Shown: positions 7,611-16,377 of the stretch, one piece after another | Position numbering within the stretch: the first letter of the stretch is position 1 | Layout of the letters: each line of letters starts with the position of its first letter | From: Trueperaceae bacterium | GTDB lineage: Bacteria; Deinococcota; Deinococci; Deinococcales; Trueperaceae | Assembly: GCA_007130855.1 (NCBI GenBank) | Contig: SLRS01000087.1 | Coordinates: 1 to 37,722, forward strand | Length of the DNA: 37,722 bases | Reading direction: 5' to 3' | Notes under the pieces: model-generated | Told to the model about the DNA's origin: nothing | Databases searched by the model: none | The model's input: only the letters and a program-made list of their open reading frames with translations | Program-made: the position numbers and the translations under genes

Positions 7611-8102
7611 ATGAGCGAGCGAACGATGGACGAGCGGTCGCTGGGCCAGGTGCCGATCCCGGCGCGGATCGACGCCTGGCTGGTGGTCGGCGTGGCGCTA
7701 CTGCTGACGGCGATGGTGGCGGTGATCGCGCCGCTGCTGCTCTCCGACGCGGTGGCGGCGGGGGTCCGGCTGCTGTTGGTGGTGTTGGCGCTCGGCACGG
7801 TGCTGGCCACCATGGCCGTGACGGTGCCGGTGCGCTACGCTTTCGAGGACGGTGGCGTCTTCGTACGTGCCGGCCTGTTGCAGCTGCGGCTGGCCTACCC
7901 CGACATCGTGGTGGCGCAGAAGCGCGTCAGTCCGCTCGCGGGCGCCGCCTGGTCGTGGGTGAGGGTGCGCCTGGTGCTGCGGCAGGGGGGGCTGATCGAG
8001 ATCGCACCGCGCGACCGTGAGGCGTTCCTGCGTGAGCTCGCCAGGCGGGCGCCACACCTGCGACCCAGCGAGCGCGGCCTGCGCGACCCGGCCTACGGCT
8101 AG
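7611..8102 (+). CDS. Membrane-anchored bacterial PH-domain protein
   Basis: The 163-residue protein has two hydrophobic helices near the N-terminus (about residues 22-43 and 47-72). A compact C-terminal domain follows: VRYAFEDGGVFVRAGLLQLRL, YPDIVVAQKRVSP and REAFLRELARRAPHL. This is the pattern of bacterial PH (bPH/YdbT-like) domains, in which a short helical hairpin precedes the beta-sandwich. Such proteins sit at the inner membrane and their role is mostly unknown. The last residues are polar. It ends 4 nt from the stop of the convergent NAGS-like gene. The function is not predictable from the context. Confidence 0.6.
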   Translation: MSERTMDERSLGQVPIPARIDAWLVVGVALLLTAMVAVIAPLLLSDAVAAGVRLLLVVLALGTVLATMAVTVPVRYAFEDGGVFVRAGLLQLRLAYPDIVVAQKRVSPLAGAAWSWVRVRLVLRQGGLIEIAPRDREAFLRELARRAPHLRPSERGLRDPAYG

Positions 8103-8106
8103 GGCC

Positions 8107-8709
8107 TCAGCGGATGCCCGGCGGCACCTGCGCCGGCGGCGGCTCCGGCAGGTTCGTCGGCATCGGCACGCCCTCGAGGCGCTTGACCAGGCCGTTCTCG
8201 TTGCAGCCCACGAAGAAGGGGCAGCGCAGGCACTCCGACCACACCCGCGGGTGCAACTCGCGGGTCTTGTCGATCAGGGTGAAGCCGCACTTCTCGAAGA
8301 ACGCGACCGAGTAGGTCCAGGCGAACAGCACCGGGATGCCGATCCGTCGCGCTTCGGCTTCGCAGGCCGCCACCAGCGCCCTGCCGACCCCGCGCGCGGT
8401 GACGTCGGGCGCCACGGCCAGGCCGCGGACCTCGGCGATGTCGCCCCAGAGCACGTGCAGCGAGCCGTTGCCGGCGAAGACCGGGCCGTCATCGCCGTCG
8501 ACCTCGGCGACGAAGAAGTCGCGCAGGTTCTCGAAGATGCTCGGCATCGGGCGCACCAGCATCTTGCCTTGGCCGGCCCAGTAGCCGATGTTCGCGAAGA
8601 TCGCGGGCACGTCCGCGGCGTTCGCCGGCCGTACCCGCACGGCCGCGGAGCCGCCGGCGCGCTCCGTCGCGCCGGCCTTGACGCCGGTGCTCGCGCCGAC
8701 CTCGATCAT
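8107..8709 (-). CDS. Short-form N-acetylglutamate synthase (GNAT), last gene of the arg operon
   Basis: The 200-residue GNAT protein has the acetyl-CoA loop in VTARGVGRALVAACE. Around it lie features of stand-alone amino-acid N-acetyltransferases: RVRPANAADVPAI, GNGSLHVLWGDIAEVRGLAV, FAWTYSVAFFEKCGFTLIDK and the C-terminal PRVWSECLRCPFFVGC with clustered cysteines. It would acetylate glutamate, the first step of arginine synthesis. It overlaps the argH stop as ATGA, which fits the role. The same domain is fused to ArgH in some marine gammaproteobacteria, so the adjacency is meaningful. A Pro-rich tail ends the protein. The substrate is inferred from family resemblance and operon, not shown. 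Confidence 0.75.
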   Translation of the reverse strand: MIEVGASTGVKAGATERAGGSAAVRVRPANAADVPAIFANIGYWAGQGKMLVRPMPSIFENLRDFFVAEVDGDDGPVFAGNGSLHVLWGDIAEVRGLAVAPDVTARGVGRALVAACEAEARRIGIPVLFAWTYSVAFFEKCGFTLIDKTRELHPRVWSECLRCPFFVGCNENGLVKRLEGVPMPTNLPEPPPAQVPPGIR

Positions 8710-10289
8710 GGCGAGTGCTCGCCCCGCGTCGGCGCCTCGGCCGCCGCGGCCTCGGCCGCCGCGGCCTCGGCCGCGAGGGCACTGCGGGCACGCACCAGCT
8801 GCTCTTCCACGCGGCGTCGGGCCGTGCCTCCGTAGCTGTCGCGGGCGTCGACCACCGTCTCGACATCGAGCGCTGGGTAGACGTCGTCCTCGAAGTGCGA
8901 CGACACCTCGCGCAGGGTCGCCAGGTCGAGTTCCTGCAGGTCGACGCCGCGGTCGAGCGCCAGCGCGACCAGGCGGCCCACCGCCTCGTGCGCTTCGCGG
9001 AACGGGAGTCCCTTGCGCGCCAGGTAGTCGGCCAGATCGGTGGCGTTGCTGAACGCGCGGCCGGCGGCGTGCCGGGTGCGCTCGGCGCGGACCTCGATGC
9101 GCGGCAGCATGTCGGCCGTCAGGCGCAGGCACACGGCGAGCGTCTCGGCGGCGTCGAAGGCGCCCTGCTTGTCCTCCTGCATGTCCTTGTTGTAGGCCAA
9201 GGGCAGGCCCTTCATCACCGTCAGCAGGCCCATCAGCGCCCCGTAGACGCGCCCGGTCTTGCCGCGGATCAGCTCACAGACGTCCGGGTTCTTCTTCTGC
9301 GGCATGATCGAGCTGCCGGTGGTGTGCGAGTCGGGCAGCACCACGAAACCGAACTCCTGGGACGACCAGACGATCAACTCCTCCGACAGGCGCGACAGGT
9401 GCATCATCGCGATCGAGGCGGCGGCCAGGAACTCGAGCGCGAAGTCGCGATCCGAGACGGCGTCGAGCGAGTTCGCGGCCGGCTCGGCGAAGCCCAGCAG
9501 CGCCGCCGTGCGGTGGCGGTCGATCGGGAAGCCCGTGCCGGCGAGGGCGCCGGCGCCCAGCGGGCAGGCGGCGTCGAGCCGCGCGAGCGCGTCCTGGAAG
9601 CGGCCCTGGTCACGCGCCAGCATCTCCACGTAGGCGAGCAGGTGATGGGAGAGTCGCACCGGCTGCGCCACTTGCAAGTGGGTGTAGCCGGGCATGATCA
9701 CGTCGATGTGGCGCTCGGCCACATCGACCAGCACGGCGCGCGTCTCGCGCAGCAGCGCTAGTAGCCGGCGCGTGCGCCCGCGCAGCGCCAGGCGGAAGTC
9801 GGTGGCCACCTGGTCGTTGCGCGAGCGGGCGGTGTGGAGCTTGCCGCCCAGCGGACCGAGCTGCTCGGTCAGCCGCTGCTCGAGGTTCATGTGGACGTCC
9901 TCGAGCGCCACCGACCAGGGCAGCTCGCCCGTCTCCACCTGTCGCACGAGGTCGCGCAGGCCGGCGACGAGCGCCGTAGCCTCGTCCGGCGTGACGATGC
10001 CCTGCTCACCCAGCATGGTGGCGTGCGCGATGGAGCCCTCGAGATCCTCGAGCGCCATCGCCTGGTCGACCTCGATCGACGCATTGAAGGCCTGCACCAG
10101 CGCGTCGGTGGCGTCGGCGAAGCGGCCGCCCCACATGCCCTGGCCGCCCTTGGCGGGGGCGCCGTTCCCGCCGGCGCCGTTCCCGCCGGCGCCGTTCACG
10201 TCGGTGTCGTTCCCGTCGGTGTCGTTCCCGCCGGTGTCGTTCCCGCCGGCGCCGTTCACGTCGGTGTCGTTCCCCCCGGCGCCGTTCAT
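8706..10289 (-). CDS. argH: Argininosuccinate lyase with repetitive N-terminal extension
   Basis: The enzyme splits argininosuccinate into arginine and fumarate; it is a cytoplasmic homotetramer. The catalytic body starts at [15 protein letters not shown] (residue 52) and contains [22 protein letters not shown] (H204) and the superfamily signature [11 protein letters not shown] (325-335). Before it lie nine pentapeptide repeats of [10 protein letters not shown] type. At the C-terminus there is an Ala/Glu repeat (AEAAA). The upstream ATG is preferred because it overlaps the preceding stop as ATGA and M52 has no SD, but processing or initiation at M52 (10136) cannot be excluded. The total of 527 residues compares with about 460 normally. 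Confidence 0.95.
   Translation of the reverse strand: MNGAGGNDTDVNGAGGNDTGGNDTDGNDTDVNGAGGNGAGGNGAPAKGGQGMWGGRFADATDALVQAFNASIEVDQAMALEDLEGSIAHATMLGEQGIVTPDEATALVAGLRDLVRQVETGELPWSVALEDVHMNLEQRLTEQLGPLGGKLHTARSRNDQVATDFRLALRGRTRRLLALLRETRAVLVDVAERHIDVIMPGYTHLQVAQPVRLSHHLLAYVEMLARDQGRFQDALARLDAACPLGAGALAGTGFPIDRHRTAALLGFAEPAANSLDAVSDRDFALEFLAAASIAMMHLSRLSEELIVWSSQEFGFVVLPDSHTTGSSIMPQKKNPDVCELIRGKTGRVYGALMGLLTVMKGLPLAYNKDMQEDKQGAFDAAETLAVCLRLTADMLPRIEVRAERTRHAAGRAFSNATDLADYLARKGLPFREAHEAVGRLVALALDRGVDLQELDLATLREVSSHFEDDVYPALDVETVVDARDSYGGTARRRVEEQLVRARSALAAEAAAAEAAAAEAPTRGEHSP
8736..8774. repeat. 15-bp tandem repeat in the argH 3' end
   Basis: The unit CTCGGCCGCCGCGGC occurs twice perfectly and a third time in part (8766-8774). 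It encodes alternating Ala/Glu at the ArgH C-terminus, just before the stop. Confidence 0.8.
10152..10286. repeat. Coding minisatellite, nine 15-bp units, at the argH 5' end
   Basis: Nine successive 15-bp units directly follow the argH ATG. In coding order they give [45 protein letters not shown]. All units keep the frame and start with Asn. Two alternating unit types (NGAGG and NDTDx) and a repeated block of about 30 bp suggest growth by slippage or unequal exchange. Confidence 0.9.
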
Positions 10290-10816
10290 GCCGCCGTCCC
10301 ATGCGTGCCGTTGCTCCCCGGTCGCTTGGTCTGCCAGGTGCCGCCGACGCGCTTGTGGAGGTCGATGCGGTCACCGTCGCGGCGCGTCTCGAGGTAGCCG
10401 ATGCGCGCGTAGTAGGCGAGCTGCCCGGTGGACGCGTCGCTCGGCAGGCTGAGCGAGAGGACGGGGATGTTGGCGCGGATGGCGGCGGCCTCCACCTTGG
10501 TCAGGAGCCAGCGGCCGTAACCCTGGCCGCGATGCCGCGGCAGGGTCGCCACGCGGTCGACCTCCCAGCCGTGGGCGTTCGGGCGCCAGCGCAGCGCCGC
10601 GAGCAGGGTACCGGTGGCGTCCAGGAGCATCAGCGCGCCGCCATGCTCGAGCCAGGGGCACATCGCCGCCTCGGTCTCGTCACTGTCGGGGTAGGCTCCG
10701 CGCCACAGCGTGCACAGCCGCTCGGCGTCGCCGAGCGCGGCCCAGCGCAGCCGTGTGGCCGCGTAGGCTTGGCCTGGGCGGCCCAGGACGGGGGCGCTCT
10801 CGGGCGTGTCGGTCAC
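10286..10816 (-). CDS. GNAT-family N-acetyltransferase between argG and argH
   Basis: The 176-residue protein has a typical GNAT fold: RLRWAALGDAERLCTLWRGAY, the core strand WEVDRVATLP, the acetyl-CoA loop RHRGQGYGRWLLTKVEAAA, and the C-terminal YYARIGYLETRRD. Its substrate cannot be told. It differs from the NAGS-like protein downstream and lacks that protein's features. The GTG at 10816 is chosen because GAGG lies 5 nt upstream, overlapping the argG stop region; the frame upstream lies inside argG. It overlaps argH as ATGA. A place inside the arginine operon suggests a role in arginine or acetyl-ornithine-linked metabolism, or simple co-expression. Confidence 0.82.
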   Translation of the reverse strand: MTDTPESAPVLGRPGQAYAATRLRWAALGDAERLCTLWRGAYPDSDETEAAMCPWLEHGGALMLLDATGTLLAALRWRPNAHGWEVDRVATLPRHRGQGYGRWLLTKVEAAAIRANIPVLSLSLPSDASTGQLAYYARIGYLETRRDGDRIDLHKRVGGTWQTKRPGSNGTHGTAA

Positions 10817-10823
10817 GACAGCC

Positions 10824-12050
<1,227 letters not shown>

Positions 12051-12107
12051 GTCGTCCTCCGAGACATCAGCGACCCGACCCCATAGCAACGGGCACGGCG
12101 AAGGCGG

Positions 12108-12123
12108 CGCTCCGGGGGGAGCG
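12108..12123 (-). promoter_or_regulatory. Hairpin in the argG leader
   Basis: CGCTCC and GGAGCG form a 6-bp stem with a 4-nt loop, about 58 nt before argG. It could be an mRNA structural element; no known riboswitch or T-box pattern is visible. Confidence 0.35.
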
Positions 12124-12184
12124 TCTTACCGGCGTCGTGCGCGTCGCGGGGGTCGGGTCGCTGGGTTGGGCATCGGTCGCTGCG

Positions 12185-12216
12185 CGGGCCGACTGCAAGC
12201 ATATGCAGGCCGCCCG
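12185..12216 (-). promoter_or_regulatory. Candidate argG promoter with overlapping operator palindrome
   Basis: Two 13-nt arms (CGGGCCGACTGCA and TGCAGGCCGCCCG, 11 of 13 positions complementary) flank a 6-nt centre. The minus-strand -10 candidate TATGCT lies exactly in the centre (12198-12203). A perfect 8-bp palindrome GCATATGC is also there. An operator over a -10 is the classical layout for a repressor; ArgR is the obvious candidate, but its gene is not in the window and the site does not match a consensus I can vouch for. Confidence 0.45.
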
Positions 12217-12246
12217 AATACCGGACCAACGTAGCACCGCGGCGGT

Positions 12247-12281
12247 CGGGGGTCAAGGGAGCCGCCTACCTCCGACCCCCG
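12247..12281 (-). terminator. Possible terminator of the EamA gene
   Basis: CGGGGGTC and GACCCCCG form a perfect 8-bp inverted repeat with a 19-nt loop spanning the EamA stop codon. There is no T-tract. It may separate this unit from argG. Confidence 0.3.
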
Positions 12282-13165
12282 TCCGTCGCGGGCCGTTGCC
12301 GCGGCGCTGCTGACCGCTGCCGTGACGCCAGCACCGCCGCGGCCAAGATGGCCGCGGCGCCCGCCACCCCCAGCGCGCCCAAGCGCTCGCCATAGACCGC
12401 CGCGGCCAGCGCCGCGGCGACCACGGGCTCCACCGTGGCCACCAGGACGGCGCGTGAGGCCTCCACCTCGCGCAGACCGGTGTAGTAGACGAGGTAGGCG
12501 AGGTAGGTCGACAGCAGCGCCAACGCCGCGAGCAGCGCCCACACGGCCGGGTCCTTGGGTGCGAACGTGACGAACGGCGCCAGGCCCAGCGCTCCGATCG
12601 GCAGGACCACGGCGAACACCGTCACCGGCGCGTAGCGAGCGAGCACCCACTTGCCGAACAGGTAGTACGAGGCGTACGCCACGCCAGCCGCCAGGCCCCA
12701 GCTCAGCGAGGCGGGCGACACCCGGACGCCGCGCGCGCCCTCACCGCCCGCGGCCACCAGCGCCACGCCCAGCAGCGCCAGCACCAGCAAGGCCAGCTTC
12801 GCGTGCGTCGGGCGCTCGCCCAGGAGTGGCCAGGCCAGGAGCGTCACGAACGCTGGCGCGGTGTAGAGCAGCACGAAGGCCAGGCTGATGCCACCGGTCT
12901 CGATCGCCAGCACCAGCGCCGCGTAGAACAGCGTGACACCGAAGAGTGCGAAGGCAGCCAGGCGCGCCAGATCGCGACCGTGACGAAGCCGCAGGCGTCC
13001 CACCAGCGCGGCGTGCAGCACGAAGGCCAGCCCCGCCAACGCGGCCCGCCAGAAGGCGATCTCGAGCGGGGCCACGCCCCGGTCCAAGACGGCGCGCGAG
13101 AACAGGCCGATCAGCGCCCACAGGACCGCCGCGAACGCGACGAGCACGAAGCCGCGCGGTCGCAC
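12266..13165 (-). CDS. EamA/DMT-superfamily transporter
   Basis: The 299-residue protein has ten predicted transmembrane helices in two EamA repeats. The first covers roughly residues 5-140 (AFAAVLWALIGLFSRAVLDR, YTAPAFVTLLAWPLLGERP). The second covers 150-285 (LAAGVAYASYYLFGKWVLARY, ATVEPVVAAALAAAVYGERL). The paired (Y/E)-P-(A/V) plus GER pattern ending each half is typical of drug/metabolite exporters in the inner membrane. The substrate is unknown. The GTG start is 10 nt after the stop of the large membrane protein gene, so the two are probably co-transcribed; GAGGG lies 9 nt before the start. Its place upstream of argG might suggest amino-acid export, but a palindrome and leader separate them. 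Confidence 0.85.
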   Translation of the reverse strand: MRPRGFVLVAFAAVLWALIGLFSRAVLDRGVAPLEIAFWRAALAGLAFVLHAALVGRLRLRHGRDLARLAAFALFGVTLFYAALVLAIETGGISLAFVLLYTAPAFVTLLAWPLLGERPTHAKLALLVLALLGVALVAAGGEGARGVRVSPASLSWGLAAGVAYASYYLFGKWVLARYAPVTVFAVVLPIGALGLAPFVTFAPKDPAVWALLAALALLSTYLAYLVYYTGLREVEASRAVLVATVEPVVAAALAAAVYGERLGALGVAGAAAILAAAVLASRQRSAAPRQRPATDGGRR

Positions 13166-13175
13166 GCGGGCGCCC

Positions 13176-15599
13176 TCAGGCGTCGGCGGGCAGGGGCTTC
13201 ATGCCGAAGTCGCGCGCCAGATCGGGCCGGTCGCGTCGCAGCTCGCGCATGCGGCGCGAGTAGGAGCTCAGTTCGATGCCCCACGCCACCAGGTTGACCG
13301 CGTAGAGCGCGGCCAAGATCCACATGCCGGTCACCAGCGGGATGCCGAGCGGGCTCAGGGCCCAGCCGAGCTGGACCAGCGCATCGATGCCGAACACCGC
13401 CCAGGGCACCAGCAGGAGCACGCCCCAGAGCTCGTCGGCGGCGCCGCTGCCGGGCACCACCAGCGCCAGCAGGTGGTAGCCGAGGGTGCGCGGTGCGTTG
13501 CGCGCCAAGCGCGGCCGGGGCACCAGCAAGAGCAGCAGGTGGAGCACGAAGAACACCAGGAACAGGCCCAACAGCAGCGGCCCCGACCAAGCCGGCAGCG
13601 CTCTGGGCGCCGGTGCGGCGGCGAGCGTCTGGAACGGGCTCACATAGGCGTCGGCCACGGTCCGCGTCCAGGTACCGGCCACGGCGGCGCGGATGGTGGT
13701 CGGTGAGGGTGTGGGTACCGGTCGCCCGGTCTGGATCGCGATCAGGCGCGACTCCGCGCTCGGGACGCCCTCGAGCGCGGCCCGTTCGAGCAGGCGCTCG
13801 GCCTGCCTGCGCTCGCCCGCCCGGTCGAACACGTAGGCGTCGAGCAGCAGGCGCTGCCCCTCGTCGGCCGACTCGGTCGGCCGCAGTTGCAGCGCCACGT
13901 GGGGCGCGCCGAGGTGACCGCCCACGGCGGCCTCCACCGCCGCGTCGCCCCGGGCGGTCCATACCGTCAAGGCGGCCATCGCGTGCGCTGCCGCCAGCAG
14001 CAACACCAGCGCCAGCTTCTCGGTGGTGCCGTAGTGGCGGATGGCTCGCAGGCGCCAGGCGCCGCCGGCCCGCCTGCCGGACTCGCGCGCCTGCCGGATC
14101 AGCATCGACTGCACCCGCCAGTACTTCGCCACCAGCGTCAGGTGGAGCATCATCGCCGCCGCCACCAGCGCGGCGGCGGCGTACCAGCCACCCTGGCCGA
14201 GCCCCACGGCCGCCTCGCTCATGACCCTGCGTGCGTTGGTGGCGCCGAGGGCGGCGGCTCGTGCCCGGGTCTCGGCTGCCGCCTCGGTGTCGTCGGTGAG
14301 CCGCAACACGTCGGCGTACTCGCGCAAGGCGGCGGCCGCGCCCGGCATGCCGGGCCCGGCGGTGCGCGGCAGCCAGCGCGCCCACAGCGAAGCTGCCTCG
14401 CGCGCGTCGGCCTGGAGGGCCCGCCAAAGGGGACGCAGCGGGAACCCGTAGCGCTCGTGGACCTCGGCGTCGGTGAGCAGGTCGGCATCGTAGCCGCGCG
14501 CCTCGAAGTCGGCCAGAGCCCCTTGCATCGCCTGGTCGGCGGCGTCGAGCCGCCCCATGGCCGCGAGGGCCCGGGCGACGTGGGCGCGCTCGAAGAAGGG
14601 TCCGCCGGCCTCGAGCGCCGCGGCCACCGCCGCGTCGCGCTGCGCGTCGTCGTCGGCCAGCGCGGCCACGCGCACGTGCAGGTGGGGGTTGGTGGGGTCG
14701 CGCCGGGCGGCGGCCAGCGGGTCGGCCACGTCGGCCTCGGCCTGCCACCAGTGCAGCAGCGGCGAGGTGTGGTCGAAGACGGCGAGCGGGTTGGCCGTGC
14801 CGCCCTCCACGCGGTGCTCGATGCGCTGGACCAGCGCATCCGCGCGGACCTCGGCTTCCACGCGCACGCCCGTACCGAGCGGCGCGAGCTGCACGATCGG
14901 GCCCGAGACCGGCGTCCGCGTGAGCACCCGGCCGTCGCTCAGATCGAGCTCCAGCACGTTGTGGCCATGGGCGATCCAGGCCCTTCCCAGGTGGAGGATC
15001 GCGGCGCGCGTGGCGCCGCTGCCGGTGGGGCGGGTGAAGCGCCAGCGGACGCTGCCGTCGGGCTCACGCAACACCACGACGCCGTCCTCGAGCGAGAGCA
15101 GCACGGCCTCGGGCGCGGCCTCGGGCGCGACCTCGGGCGCGGCCTGGGGCGCGCGGTCTTCGGGTGCCGTCTCGGGGGCGGGAGCGCGCGGCCTGGGGTC
15201 CGGTTCGAGCGGCGCGACGCCGCTGGTCCTGACGCGCAGCGACGCCTCGAGATCGGGGCCCGAGAGGTGCAGATCGGTCGTGCCCGGCTCGTGCAGGCGG
15301 AACTCGAAGGTGAGCGCCCCGGCCGAGCCGGCGACGGCCTCCAGCACTTCGGTGTGACCGGAGGGGGTCACGATCTCGAGGCGGTAGCGCGCGCCTGGGC
15401 GTAACCGGTCTGCCTCGACGGCGACGGTCTCGTCGAGCGTCCCGACGGCGGGCGAGACGGCGACGCGCGGAGCGCTCGGCGGCGCCTGCGCCGAGCCCAG
15501 CGTCGCGAGCGCGAACAGCAGACCGAACGCCAGGGCCCTGGCGCGGGCGACGGCGCGCGCGCGGCCCACGGCCGGCACCGAACGATGGTTTGCGGTCAT
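13176..15599 (-). CDS. Large multi-domain membrane protein of unknown function
   Basis: I do not recognise the family of this 807-residue protein. In order: a signal peptide (about residues 18-38, ending GSAQA); a beta-rich domain (40-120) like a secreted Ig-type fold; a Pro/Ala/Glu linker with PEVAPEAAPEA repeats; a short propeller-like stretch (VLLSLEDGVVVLREPDGSVRWRF, about 170-250); an alpha-helical, TPR-like region (about 285-450); then five or six transmembrane segments near 465-485, 526-545, 670-692, 706-735, 735-750 and 750-776. The second soluble helical part (about 570-620) has a Sel1/TPR look. It is probably anchored in the inner membrane with a periplasmic N-terminus. TAAGGT lies 6 nt before the ATG, and AAGGTGG could also serve as an SD. 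Confidence 0.75.
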   Translation of the reverse strand: MTANHRSVPAVGRARAVARARALAFGLLFALATLGSAQAPPSAPRVAVSPAVGTLDETVAVEADRLRPGARYRLEIVTPSGHTEVLEAVAGSAGALTFEFRLHEPGTTDLHLSGPDLEASLRVRTSGVAPLEPDPRPRAPAPETAPEDRAPQAAPEVAPEAAPEAVLLSLEDGVVVLREPDGSVRWRFTRPTGSGATRAAILHLGRAWIAHGHNVLELDLSDGRVLTRTPVSGPIVQLAPLGTGVRVEAEVRADALVQRIEHRVEGGTANPLAVFDHTSPLLHWWQAEADVADPLAAARRDPTNPHLHVRVAALADDDAQRDAAVAAALEAGGPFFERAHVARALAAMGRLDAADQAMQGALADFEARGYDADLLTDAEVHERYGFPLRPLWRALQADAREAASLWARWLPRTAGPGMPGAAAALREYADVLRLTDDTEAAAETRARAAALGATNARRVMSEAAVGLGQGGWYAAAALVAAAMMLHLTLVAKYWRVQSMLIRQARESGRRAGGAWRLRAIRHYGTTEKLALVLLLAAAHAMAALTVWTARGDAAVEAAVGGHLGAPHVALQLRPTESADEGQRLLLDAYVFDRAGERRQAERLLERAALEGVPSAESRLIAIQTGRPVPTPSPTTIRAAVAGTWTRTVADAYVSPFQTLAAAPAPRALPAWSGPLLLGLFLVFFVLHLLLLLVPRPRLARNAPRTLGYHLLALVVPGSGAADELWGVLLLVPWAVFGIDALVQLGWALSPLGIPLVTGMWILAALYAVNLVAWGIELSSYSRRMRELRRDRPDLARDFGMKPLPADA

Positions 15600-15605
15600 G
15601 GCACC

Positions 15606-15611
15606 ACCTTA
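15606..15611 (-). promoter_or_regulatory. -10 (TAAGGT) of the large membrane protein gene
   Basis: TAAGGT ends 6 nt before the ATG. The overlapping AAGGTGG could instead be read as an SD, so this gene is ambiguous between the two start classes. Confidence 0.45.
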
Positions 15612-15690
15612 CAAGGCGCATCGCCCGGCCGACCGCTCAGCATGGCTCCGCGCGCATGCCAACTGCGGTGGCGCGCGCGCCGGTGCATGC

Positions 15691-15696
15691 TATCCT
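15691..15696 (+). promoter_or_regulatory. Leaderless -10 (TATCCT) of the DdrA-like gene
   Basis: TATCCT ends 6 nt before the GTG start, with no SD. I found no radiation/desiccation response palindrome in the 103-bp divergent gap. Confidence 0.6.
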
Positions 15697-15702
15697 CCGC
15701 AC

Positions 15703-16377
15703 GTGTCCGATGCGCTCTGGACGCGTCTCGCTGCCCCCTTCGCGCCCTCGGCGCTGACGTGGCACGTGATCGCCGTCGACGAAGCTGGCGAGGAGGCGAC
15801 GGTGGTCGCGCGCCTGCGGAGCGAGGCGCTCGCGGCGCGGCTCGACGAGCACTGTGGTGTGGCGGGGTGGAGCCTGAGCTACGCCCCCTACGGAGGGGGA
15901 GCGGTGGGCTGCACGCTCGAGGTGAGCGAGGTTCGCAAGGCCGCCGTCGTCAACGCGCTGCCAGGCGGTGCCGCGGTGACGGCCGAGCATGCCTTCGCCG
16001 CCGCCGCCGCCCTGCTCGGCATGGTCGCGCCGGCGGACCCGAGCGCGCAGCGGGTGCCGTACGACGCCGAGGCGGGCGTCACCCTCCACGACCCCGAGGT
16101 GCCCGCTGCAGCGGCCGACGCCGAGTCGGCGACCGCGCCTGCGCTGCGCGAGGCCGACGCGCGAGCCCGCGACCTGTCCGACGAGGGACGCCGGATGATC
16201 GACCGCCTGGTCGACCGGCTCAAGGACGAGGGCCAGGGGCAGGCCGCCTCGCGCCTGTTGGTCCGGTTCGGCGGCTACGGCAAGGACGCGGACGCCGCCC
16301 GCGAGCTGTACGGCGAGCTGCGCGCGCTGCTCAAGCGAGCCTCCGACGCCGAGCCGGAGCGCGAGGTGGGGCCTTGA
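15703..16377 (+). CDS. Putative DdrA/Rad52-like single-strand DNA annealing protein
   Basis: The 224-residue protein begins LWTRLAAPFAPSALTWHV, then VARLRSEALAARLDEHCG and VAGWSLSYAP, and a strand with CTLEV. AEHAFAAAAALLGM comes next. The order PF-W, R-RLD, GW, C-L-V and an Ala-rich helix is that of Rad52/DdrA-fold proteins. DdrA binds single-stranded 3' ends and protects them during recovery from radiation. The C-terminal part (about 150-215) is a separate helical unit with MIDRLVDRLKDEG and LVRFGGYGKDADAARELYGELRALL. The GTG at 15703 is set by the -10 6 nt upstream; the frame extends to 15598 without resemblance. The next gene overlaps by 4 nt. The family call rests on remembered motifs only. 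Confidence 0.55.
   Translation: MSDALWTRLAAPFAPSALTWHVIAVDEAGEEATVVARLRSEALAARLDEHCGVAGWSLSYAPYGGGAVGCTLEVSEVRKAAVVNALPGGAAVTAEHAFAAAAALLGMVAPADPSAQRVPYDAEAGVTLHDPEVPAAAADAESATAPALREADARARDLSDEGRRMIDRLVDRLKDEGQGQAASRLLVRFGGYGKDADAARELYGELRALLKRASDAEPEREVGP

Noticed and set aside
10136-10289. Taking M52 as the argH start and treating the repeat as intergenic
   Set aside because: The upstream ATG overlaps the GNAT stop as ATGA, the whole repeat keeps the frame in 15-bp units, and M52 has no SD or -10. It is kept only as an alternative.
15098-15165. Short GC-rich repeats (GCCTCGGGCGCG type) in the large membrane protein gene
   Set aside because: They encode a Pro/Ala/Glu linker; such linkers are common in high-GC secreted proteins and not noteworthy by themselves.
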